In this document: positions 36,648 through 47,500 of the stretch, in pieces
Layout: every line of letters begins with the position of its first letter
Position numbering within the stretch: the first letter of the stretch is position 1
Origin: Symbiodinium kawagutii
Taxonomy: Eukaryota > Sar > Dinophyceae > Suessiales > Symbiodiniaceae
Assembly (NCBI GenBank): GCA_009767595.1
Contig: VSDK01013708.1
Span: 54,159 to 118,158, forward strand
Direction: 5' to 3'
Length of the DNA stretch: 64,000 nucleotides
Notes under the pieces: generated by a model
What the model was told of the DNA's origin: nothing
The model's database searches: none
Seen by the model: only the letters and a program-made list of their open reading frames with translations
Made by a program: the position numbers and the translations under genes

Positions 36648-38672
36648 GTTGAAGAGCTTGCCCGTCGAGGTGTTGGCATTCACCATGGTGGGTCGGCGGC
36701 TGATGAGTTGGGCTATTGAAATCAGTTGCGACTGGCACATGAGGTTGGTAAACACCGCATTGTGGGAGCAAAATGACCCATCAAAATAGTATTTGTCCGG
36801 GGGCGGTTGAACCAGTCCACAGTATAATGTGCTTTACTTGGCTAGAAATGGCTAGAGCTCTAGAGTTTGCGCACGAGATCATGTTGGATCCATGTAACAA
36901 AGTGAATGTGTGCGGCAGATTCGCTAAAAGGTTTCCACACGTCGCCAACAGTCCTTGCCACGTTTCCGCTTCATCCTTCGTTCCAAGGCTACTTCCAGTG
37001 GTCAAGGAGGTGCCAATAGCCGCTGGTTTGCAGTGCTGAAGAGCACCGATGCCCGTGCCTCCTACTGTGCTGTGCTGAACTCGATGGTTTGGATATCTTG
37101 GGATGTTCGGTTGGATGCAAGTCCTACAGGAGCCTTGTCTCAATGAGGGCCCCGCCAGGCTGTTGAGATCATGTTCTCCCGGGGGCTCGTGCTGCCTCGG
37201 CAAGTTTGGCCATGGCTGCTGATGATTGACCCCATCAAGTGGCTTGCTACTTTGGAGCTACACGCTGCAAGTGCATCATCATTTCCTTTCTCATTTTTCA
37301 CTTGAGAAAATATATTCAAAATGTCTTGTCGCTAGAACATTCAATTTCTTACCATTTCTTATAGTTTCTTATCACTATTCATATCTATTCTCAAGCAATG
37401 GAAGCTTCATGGCAGGAAGATCCTGTTAGCCACTGAAACCTTCGCCATGGGCGTGAACATGCCCGCGCGGAGTGTGATTTTCACGTCTTGGGCCTGGAAG
37501 CTCAGTGAAGACTAACCCTACATTCTTTTCCAAGCCCCAATCAGGACACTTTGAACTTTCTCAAAGCAGGATGGTAGCCTGGCAGCTTCAATCTTGGGGA
37601 AGATGACTGATCTAATGTGAAGAGAAAAGGAGAGTTGGGGTCCTTGAGAAAATCAAAACAGCGTTTTCGCAGAGTTTTTAGGGAGGTTGAAACATTCGAT
37701 GGTCGTTCTGCAGACAAAACACGATGGCAACCAACGACGTCCACTTCTTCCTTCTGAATACACACAAATGGCGGGTCGTGCTGGCCGGCGAGGCGTGAAC
37801 AGCCAGGTTTGCACTTCTGTCGTAGCATTAGGGTATTTCGGTTCAACAATTGCAAAGATGACAGCAATTTCAGTTTCAAATTTTTCCACTGCTCAGCTGA
37901 ACAGAGAACAAATGAATCACAAAACATAATCCTTTCTAGCCACCAGTGAGATTACAGAGGGCCACTCTTCCAGGTCTTGACACGGAGGGCCATGTGTACA
38001 TCCTCTGCGGCGATGAGCCACCAGACACGAAGCAAATTACCCGAATGATGACAAGCAAGGCGTGGGATTGCAAGGGATCGCAGGCATACAGCGTCTGGTT
38101 GTGGGTCAGCAAGTATAGCATAGTTACTAGGCCTAGCTATCTACTCCAGGATGGTCATTGTGATTTCCATGGCCGCATGATCCATGTATTAAGTGTCATG
38201 ATCTTTGAAAATGAACGAAACAGAACTTGCAGAACTTGGCTGCGACTCTCTTGGCAAGTGAGATTCGCTGCTGTACCGTCGCCAGGGCGAGCCTTTGTTC
38301 TCGCGCTTTCGGGTGACGTTTGCAATGATCCTGCAAATGCCACCTGGCATGTTGTAAGACGGTTATGTGCGGAAATAATTGTGGATGTCGAGACTTTATC
38401 ATTCTGTATGTGCACCAAGAAGGAGTCACCAAGAGAGAGTTGCTTCTGTGTGTGCACGCCATTCCAGTGTGGCTTCGACAAATTGTTGAAATTTAGTTGA
38501 ATGTAACTTTTAGCAGCAGGCTGCTATAGGTAGCCAACATCAACTGCTGTCCTTTCGTCCTTTTGTCCATCCTCTTTCCAGCGAGGAAACGTTTCTCCCA
38601 GAGTGGAGTGCAAGTTGAAGATCTTTTGGGCAAGTCCTTTTTAGAAAATGCCCGAGCACGACGCAGGTGGAT
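36648..38672 (+). CDS. Ski2/Mtr4-type DExH RNA helicase, C-terminal helicase lobe in micro-exons (partial)
   Basis: Ski2-like helicases unwind RNA for exosome-linked decay and processing. Six exons join in perfect phase: 36648-36691, 36988-37009 (22 nt), 37159-37190 (32 nt), 37416-37491, 37714-37792 and 37974-38059. Together they read RRGVGIHHGGLLPVVKEAVE, IMFSRGLVKILLATETFAMG, VNMPARSVIFTSW, LLPSEYTQMAGRAGRRGLDT and EGHVYILCGDEPPD. These are helicase motifs IV-VI of the Ski2/Mtr4 family: the HH-G-LLP turn, ATETFAMGVNMPAR, and the arginine-finger motif QMAGRAGRRG. A further piece at about 38610-38672 (VEDLLGKSFLENARAR) matches the V-E-D-x-L-x-x-SF helix that follows in this family. Donors after exons 3, 4, 5 and 6 are GC. 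The N-terminal RecA lobe (Walker A, DExH) was not found in the window upstream. More C-terminal exons may lie at about 39600-39660 (RGKICVIEI) and 40525-40590 (LRELESRKVGIECLD), but these are weak. Confidence 0.85.
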
Positions 38673-41508
38673 CATGTTGGATCGGGATATGTGTGCAGAT
38701 ATATGGATTGGGTATGGATTAGGCCACATGTCATCGACAAGTGCATCTTCACAAACTGCTGGTTTCCCAGACTAAATGTTTATCCAATGGGTTGGTTCAG
38801 GGATACCGATGATTTGTGACCCCCATTTGCATCAATTCATTGCAAACTTGTTGGTATGTGACGAACAGGTCTGTGCGATGAACACTTGGATCGCAACAGT
38901 GCAGATTCGCTCTGAGTCCCTGAGATGCCAATTTTCCTTGATTCCAAATTTCAGTTGGTCGGATATGCATCGTTCATGATCCTTCTTGGATTCACCGGGC
39001 GATGTTTGCTGATGTTATACATGAATAGACACAGAAGTAGATAAGTAAATCTATCTCACTCTATGTATATATATATATATTTATAATAGGATTTCTGAAC
39101 TTATTTCTGAACTTAGCTGCGATGGTTTGATCCTGCTGGGTTCAAGCTCTGTGTGCGGCCCCAGCACTTGTTTTAGCTGTTCGCTTTGTCAGGGAAGGTC
39201 TTCTCGGAGGGCTCTGGGGGTTGCAGTGGCCACTGCTCCACCAATACCCTGCCTTCATCCGTACTCGCGTACCTCCTCGGTCTATGAGTTTCTGTTGGCG
39301 ACTTTGCAAAATCCATCACCTATGTACACTTTGTGGGTCATAGGCCATAGGCATCTAGAATCAAGATGAATGTTGTCTATGTCTAGTCGAATCTAATTCG
39401 TTGATTATCTATCTTCAACATCTCATTCATCATGTTAGTTCAAAAAATGTTAGATTAGAATAGATTGGACATCTCTATGTCTCATTGAATAGATTAGACA
39501 TCTCTTTCAATTCTTAAACACTTAATGTCTTTATTCTCTTTCAATTCTCTATTTATTCTGTCTATGTCTTGGTCTATGAATGTCTCGACGTCTCCATTCG
39601 CAGCCAGGCCTCGCGCGCGGCAAGATCTGCGTGATCGAAATCAGCAGCTGCAGGCCACTGGGAGCTGTGAATTTTGTGCTACACGAGATGGTCAAAGGAC
39701 ATTGAAGGATGTTGAAGGCGTATCATGGCTTAAGCTTCTTGATGTTGGACTGTAGTAGAATTACATACCCGTCATTGAGGTAACAACAAGGCACAAGTGG
39801 CCCAGACGCGACATAGATTATGATACAGATAATAAGTGTACGGGGAACAATCAAACATTCAATATGGCTTATGCGCATGAATGATTGTTTGACAATCACT
39901 TGACAGACGATTATACACTGACCTTTACTGTATCATGGATAGTCCTCATGAACCAGGTCAGGCCACGACCCAGTATAGTCATCATCAAGCGCGTACAACC
40001 TTGCGGCTCAAACTTCATGTCAGAGGATGTGCAAGAACAATGGTACAATTGCAATAGCAATCTTTACATATGTATATGCATGTACGTTTATTATATACTG
40101 TCTCTCGCCTTCTCTCTCTCTCTCTTTTTATTTTGCTTGCTATTTCCATTTTGCTTTGCTCTCTCTCTCTCTCTCTCCCACTCTGTCTCTGTCTCTGTCT
40201 CGGTCTCGGTCTCGGTCTCAGTCTCGGTCTCGGTCTCGGTCTCTGTCTCTCTCTCTCTCTCTGTCTCCCCATATATCTTCACATGAAAGAAAAAACATAT
40301 AAACATGCGCATGTACAGTGGATGTATGCGCAGACAAGTCAACACATATAGGAGATTTCTATGCCTTTCTATAATCGCTTTGTGATGCACAAGAGCAGCA
40401 TCTTCAAATGAGGCCCTGCCGATGTTGGAATGCATCTATGGGGAGCCCGACATCGAGGCAGGTCGCGACGGGGAAGTCATGCGACAGTCGACAAGATCCC
40501 ATGATTCGTTCAGGACTATGCCTTGAGAGAACTGGAAAGCCGCAAAGTTGGGATCGAGTGCCTTGACTCTGAGCGCCACAAAATGGGCTTAGCATTTTGT
40601 CGGTTTTGTTTTGTGGAGGCCGTTGGCTTTACATTAGCAGGACATCAACTGCAGATACATAGCAGTCCACAAACTCAAGCATTCTTATAATGTATCACGT
40701 GAACACAAAAGATCATGAAGACAGGTTACAAAACTGCAGATGAGTTTGTGGTTGCTTAGTAACCTGTCTTCATGCTCTTCTTGATTGCCAAGGATCCATT
40801 CTCGGCTTTTCTCCAAATCGCGCGAGCGTGTTTTTTGCGCCGGGTGCCACACTTAGATTCTTGTTGCTTGTATTCATGTTCAAAGGGAATCATAAGAACA
40901 TAGAAAGATAAGTTGGCACCAATCATTTTGACAATGAAAAGGTGCGAATTTCGATGTAATTTCTGACAGAAGATCACGCCCCACATAGTGGAATGAAACA
41001 GGTTTCCAGTTTGATTTGCTTGGGGAGCCTTTACGCATTTTTCTGCGCCGAACGGCGGTTTTGAGTGGTTCCTGCGAGCAAGGAATCATGTTGGATGCAT
41101 GGATGCAAGCCTGATTTGGCTCAGAACCTAATCCACATGAAGCTGCAACATTACAATCCATTTGATACCATTGTTTTTGTCACTGAAGTTTGAATCTCAA
41201 AAAATAAGATCTGGCTCTCACAACCCAAATTGCAAAGTATGTCATGCTGCGTTGTGACTATGCCTCCCTTGAAACCATCATGCCATGATTGAAAAGCGAC
41301 CCCAAAAACAGGCCGTGGTCAGAGAGTCAACAGAGTCAATCATAGAAAACAAACATAGTCATCTCTGACCAGACAGCTCCAGATGAACATGGGGCCAAAC
41401 AGCCTGTAGATCTGGGAGAAAATCATCGCAACAGCGGGACAACGCAGAATGACTCACAGCCCCACCCCTTAGCTCGACGCAGTGTCACATCTCTTTCAAT
41501 TGAGCGCG
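38673..41508. other. Mostly non-coding; possible 3' exons of the helicase
   Basis: Contains AT and CT microsatellites and two weak exon candidates (about 39600-39660 and 40410-40590) whose sequence would suit the C-terminal region of a Ski2/Mtr4 protein. No independent gene was recognised. Confidence 0.35.
40098..40270. repeat. CTCTCT/CTCGGT microsatellite
   Basis: A pyrimidine-rich repeat of TCTC and (TCTCGG)n units. It produces long S/L and R/E open frames on both strands, which I treat as artefacts. Confidence 0.85.
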
Positions 41509-44500
41509 ATGGTGCTGGAGTCGCTTCGCTTTTCCCGTGTGGAAGGACTAGAAGTGCTGGACCAGCTTCAGGTTGGGGTCCCGGATGCGATGCTTCAGGG
41601 ATCTTCAGGGCATATTTTGCTTGTGCAAGATGATAGCGTCATCTCCCATCACCTTGAATCATCTTTCACTCGAATGAAAATACATTACAATACATGAATG
41701 ATGGAAGCATCGTTGTGAAGGAAAGGAGTTCGAGTTTGGAGTAAATGAAAGGAGACAATGGGAGAAGGGCTGAGAGGAGATGCCTTCAGCCTGCTGAGGT
41801 GCCGCAAAAGAAGGTTTACATCAAAGTGAAGGATTCCCAAGATGCATGGACCCTTGTCAGGCATCGATGTCTAGACCAAAGGTTGATTGTAGGTTGCTTG
41901 TAGGTTGCTTGTAGGTTGCTTGTAGGTTGCTTGTATTCAGCTTCAGTCGCTGCAGAATCTTTGACCTTCAGTGAGCGATTTTTGAAGGAGAAACATGTGA
42001 CATGTGCCAGAACTTGGTTAAACCTCACAGTATCATACAGTACTACATCATACTACATCTACATCCATTACGTCAGCTTATGCAGCCACGTCGGCTTTGT
42101 CCTGTTCCAGCATTTGAGGACAGTGGTGCGGAACATGCAGGCCTGACATGTGGGTGTACTGATGATCGATGAATGGCACTTTCTGTTGTGGACCCGGCTT
42201 TGAGCAGTTGCACCAGACAAATGGTTGATGCTGGCAAATGAGGCTAAGAACCAAGGTTCACGGATGCTGGTTGCTCACCAGTTCCAAAGTGAATGAATCG
42301 TTAACTGAGTTCTTAGTGAACTTGGCTAATTCTATTCAACTCATTTCAACTCATTTCAACTCATCAATTCTTAGTAAACTTGGCTAATTCATGAACTTAG
42401 TTGACTAAGCACATCATTTCTTCATAGCTGTTCGCTTCAGGTGCGGGGAGCACCATTGTTGGCCATGGTCTCGGCACTGGGCCTGGCAGTGGAAGCGCTG
42501 CAGAGGGCTGGGTCGACCCAGGCAGAGGCGCACCACAGGATGCAATGCCATGGAAGCACATCACAAAGTGATGTAAATAGATCATGATAGATCATTGAGT
42601 TTATAAATCTATCAATATCTATGTAAACTATAAATCTATTAATCTATGAATGATTTATCAATCTATATATCTATGAGTTTACGGAACTATTGATTAACTC
42701 TATATGAATATAACATAATTACATATAAATACTACGAGTATGTTTTTTTCTTTAAACAATGTTTTTGTAAATGCAAGGTATGTATATATATATATATGTA
42801 CATATATATATAGAAATATTATACAACATGCAAATGTAGTGTGGCGTTATGTCATTTGGTGCGATGCACAGTAATAATTATGAGAAAGATAATGATGAAA
42901 TTCTCGAGAATAGTAGTAATGAACAGATAATAGTATATTCATACACGTTTGAAAACAAAAGTTTGCAATTGGGTTTCTTCCTGTTTCTCCACCAGTCTTG
43001 AAGTTGGCGTCGACTTCCTGAGCCTGTGATGTTCGCTCCCGCACTGAATGTGTTTAGAACTTTGGCCAGGGCGCTGGGATGTGGCTGAAGGAGAGGATGC
43101 ACCTTGGTTGACAGGGTGGCTGATCAGCAACCATTCCTTGCACTGAGTAGCGTGTTGGAGTGACCAACTTAAAATATTTTTGAAAAGGTATTCAGTGTAG
43201 CTTCCTGTAAGGTTTTAGCAGTGCGATACCTTGTTTTGGCACCCGCAGTGATAAGTCGCTGCCCCAGGTCCTTCCTGAAGACATCGCGACCTACTGCTGT
43301 CAACCTCTTCAATACCATGGATGTGCTTGGGAAGGCGGGTAGCTTGGGTGCTACAGGTATGTATGGCGAGATACTTACACCCCCTAAAGGCACATTCTAT
43401 GAATGGCGTTGTTCGAGATACATACATTGAGGCACATTTGATTTTCGTTGCATAAAGCACATGGCTTGAGTGGCAGAAGTTGAATGGTCGCAGAGCCAGT
43501 GCTGCAGGTTGTTGAGGATGCGGTGGCTTCTGGTTCTACTGACAAGCAGGCACTGTGCGGAAGCTAGCTTTCCGGCCCGAAACGAGATTAGCTCAGTGCC
43601 AATGCAACCATTGGGCTGCTTTGTGGCTTAAAGTATCATTCCATAGTCAACCCATGCGAGCCCTTTTGAATCCTTTTGATCATATTTGTAGGGTGAATAT
43701 TCATGTCATGTCCCTACCCTATTCATGTTGGTATGACCTCGCCAGAACCAATTGGTTGAACCCTTTTGTACTGACCTGGGGTCATATGAGCGTTCGATGT
43801 CTTGTGGTCTGACAACCTTGGCAAGGCCTCCATAACATTGGAGAAACAGCATCCCCCAAAGCCTCGGACCGAACTGCTGCCTTTGCAAACTGCTGCTGCA
43901 GATCTACAATGCCTACGTGGATGCTGCTGAAAAAATGCTTGAGGAGGACGTGAAAGCCAACAAGGTGGAATGAAACATCATTGGCAATGATGGTGGTTGG
44001 ATAATAGTTCAATCGGAGGATACCTCGGATGAGGAAAACTGACGCGAGGACTTCTTTCTTTCCCTTTGTCTCGTAGTTGCATGCATTGTGAACGCGTCAC
44101 TTTCGCTGGACGCTTTGGATCTAAGTGCACAGGCCATTGGTGATGCTGGTGCAGATGCCATCATCGCGGCCATGAAAGTGACTTGGATTTCCTTATCTGA
44201 AAAAAATTGAGAGGAAGATACAGGAAGATGAAGGAAGATGAAGTAAGATGAAGGAAGATGAAGGAAGATGAAGTAAGATGAAGTAAGATGAAGTAAGATG
44301 AAGGAAGATGAAGGAAGATGAAGGAAGATGAAGGAAGATGAAGGAAGATGAAGTAAGATGAAGGAAGATGAAGGAAGATGAAGGAAGATGAAGGAAAGGA
44401 AAGGCATGGAAAGGCTTGAAGGCATAAGGGTGCTGCTTGGGAGCCCGCACAAGGCTGCTGGGCGCGAAGGCGGAGCGCGGGTGATGACGATTTGCAACAC

Positions 44501-47500
44501 TGGAGCTCTGGCCACGGCTGGGTGGGGCACTGCTCTGGGAGTCCTGCGCACTCTGCATGCGAGAGGTGGGAGACAGTGGGAGACAGTGGGAGATGGACAG
44601 AGATGGACAGAGATGGCACCTGGTGGGAGGTGGCAGATGGTGGCAGGAAGACTTTGGGAACTTCCAACGGCTACGCTTTTCCAATCTTTCCTTCACTCTC
44701 CTTTTCACCCTCCAATATTTCCATCACTTTTCCACTTTCCTTTGCCGCAAGATCTTTGCTCTGACCCTTTACTGTGAAAGGTGTTTTGTGGGTCCACCAA
44801 AAGAGGTTGCAACAATTTTAAGATGTACTTGCTGGGTCGGAATTGACTGTATAGAATCCAGAAACATGCTTGATGCGTGAGCATCTTTGGTGTGGAGGTA
44901 GCATACACTTGCACACATTCTGCAGGCACGGGAAATGATGTTTCTCGTGTCGGGTTTGCCCTAGCTGCCTAGCTATTAAATAGAGACCAAATTTTGAAAC
45001 CTATTGTAACAATCAACCAACGATTCCCAACCATTTCAGAGGGACACAAGCTATCATTATCCACCGTCCAGCAACTGTATCTCTCCAGCCACAGGCAAGC
45101 TTGAGCGTGCATACTGCCTGGAGACCAGGCCCTACAACCAGGTGCAGACAAAAGCATCCAAGCTGGTTTGGTTTTAGCATGGAAGCGGTGGCCAACCGCT
45201 GAATCCGAGTCCACTGGTTTTGTGCTTTCAAGATTTTTCGGCCAAGTTGCGAAAGTCTGTCTCAGTTGCGGCCATGTAAAGTCAATCTGGGCCAACAGTA
45301 AAAGTGGCCGTGTGCCCAAGGGTTCACTCAAGCCCTTTGTCCTTGCAGAGTGGTATACAAAATGAACGATGATTGGGTCTTAGACAGTTTCCTACCCTAT
45401 TGTTGGTATGACTTCATGCTACTTGGCATAAAGGGAGGTACCTCAGCACCCCGAACGAGCAGTTTCCTTGTGAACAATCCACTCAAACAACAACTAGTTC
45501 TAACTAGTACTAGTTTCTTCTTTCATGGGGCTTAGGGTACCTCCAACAACTGATACTGCTTTAGTGTTGTTGCTTGTCAGGGCGCAAGGCTTACGGCCTT
45601 TGAGCTGGTCGAAGATGGCTTACCTGGAACTTTGCTACTCAGCCAAGGGGGATGGTCAGCGAGCCAGAGCTTTGCCATATCATGGATCATCCAAGTAAGT
45701 CAAGAAGTTTAGACTTGGATTATCATCATGGATCATCACGGATCATCATGGATCATCATGGATTATAGTCAGAAGTTATTATAGCCATTGTTTGCTGCAT
45801 CAGGGAATCATCCGGAATTTATGATCTTTCCCAGTACAGCAAATACTGAGCATGCCAAGGTATGATTGTGTCTTGCTTGGGCGTATTTTGTGCTGCCATG
45901 AAAATGGCTGTGACTTTTGGACATTGTATATATGGCTGTGAGTCAAAATGTTTCAGTCTGAAACACATAATTTGTACATTTCGTTCCAAATCTCGTTCCG
46001 GACCGCTGTTTCTGACCACTGTTCCAGACCATTGTTTTGTAGCACAAAGAAGTTGTGCGTAGGAACATGAGAAGCGAAGAGCCGAACGATGCAGTTTGGC
46101 TCAGAGCTTCCTGTTCAAAGTTTTAGCCATTCATGGCTAATCTGGCGGCATGGCTCGTCGACCTGACCGCCGATGCCCAACGGGCACGTGACTCCCTCTA
46201 CCCTCAATCGAGGGACAGCCCGGTGATCATGATGAATGGGCAGTGCCTGGTCTTTGCCCTTGAGCAGGTCCTTGCAGTGCCCACTTACCCGTTGAGCATG
46301 GCCAGCCCGACCCTGGATCTCTTCTCACGGACCCTCAAAGCCTACATGGCCGACGCCACAGGAGCCATGCTACTTGACGAGACCCAGTTCTTCCAAATGG
46401 TCCAAGGAGTTGCGCAATGGCGCATCGACCACGATGTGCAGCGCATCTGCGACGAAGTCCGAGCCTCCCATGACTTGATTGCAGCGTGGCGCAATCGAGC
46501 TGAGAGCTCCTTGTGCGTCCAGCTAGACCGACGCATGAAGAACTTCCAGTGGGCTTTGACTGAGATGACCGACTGGGGAGAGCCCATCCAGCACCTCGAG
46601 CTCGTCGGCGCCGTGCTGGCCGATCTTCATCGAGTGATGCTCCAACGCCTGAGGTTGACCACTCCTCCGGAACCTGATCCACAACCACGACTCATGTTGA
46701 CCCCCAGCTCTGGGTCTGAAGGGCACTCCACTGACATCCCAAGTCGGGATGCGTACATGCGCATCCAAGCCGGATCCGCTGTCATCGACATTAGCAATGA
46801 CCCTATCGAAGACGACATGTCCTGACACCTCCGTCACATCTACATCACAGGAAAAAGGGAGAAAACAGTCCCAGTGATCGCTCACTGTTGTTGATGCTCC
46901 GCCGTGCCTCTGCCGTCACCCTCTCTCCCCNNNNNNNNNNNNNNNNNNNNNNNNNNNNNNNNNNNNNNNNNNNNNNNNNNNNNNNNNNNCTCAGGACTCT
47001 CAGGTACACCCTCACGCTGGCCGCTGTCCTCTGGGCGCCACCTTGGTTCTTCACATCTTCACGAGCCATGATCACTCCGGCATCCACGAGCTAGTGGATG
47101 TCCTTGTTGTTTCTCTATCCATTGCAGTTTAACATGTTCCCATCCGCGAGCAAGTGGATGGCAGTCATCACCATCGATCCCACTAGCCATCTCGGCACCA
47201 TGTCAGACTTTAAGCAGCTCCTGGCTGCTGTGAAAACTGCGGGCGTGAGTCAAGCCCTCCCTGACCTTGTAGCCCATGGCATCACTTCTCCTCGAACTGC
47301 ACTCCTGCCAGGAGCCTTGCAACCCATAGCCATGGAGGCCAGTGGTAGGAAACGACTCCTACAACTCTTGAGAAATGAATCCAAGGAACCCACAGGCCCC
47401 ACGCCCAGGGCCGATCACCCAACGATCCAACCGAGCAAAGGTGGATCTCTGGAAAGGGCACTGGCAGCTGCCCAACCCAATGAACGAGCGGGAGCTATCC

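Noticed and set aside
40015..40435. Arg/Glu- and Ser/Leu-rich frames on both strands
   Set aside because: Products of the CTCTCT/CTCGGT microsatellite.
44101..44180. Leucine-rich-repeat look ([20 protein letters not shown])
   Set aside because: The [10 protein letters not shown] part fits MtnA in order and phase between its neighbours; the LDLS part precedes the AG acceptor and is intron.
44009..44708. Minus-strand frames with [11 protein letters not shown] repeats
   Set aside because: They are the translation of the AAGGAAGATG minisatellite inside an mtnA intron.
44890..44925. Candidate mtnA exon reading SIHLHTFC before the LETRPYNQ segment
   Set aside because: Exon 45095-45141 joins directly to exon 44454-44565 in phase and gives the canonical sequence, so this piece is not needed.
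46095..46103. TTTGGCTCA, part of the dinoflagellate spliced-leader sequence, in repeat A1
   Set aside because: Only nine bases match and they are one arm of a hairpin; too short to call a leader relic.
46335..46885. Minus-strand open frames within the retrotransposon ORFs
   Set aside because: They are shadows of GC-rich coding sequence on the + strand and lack family motifs.
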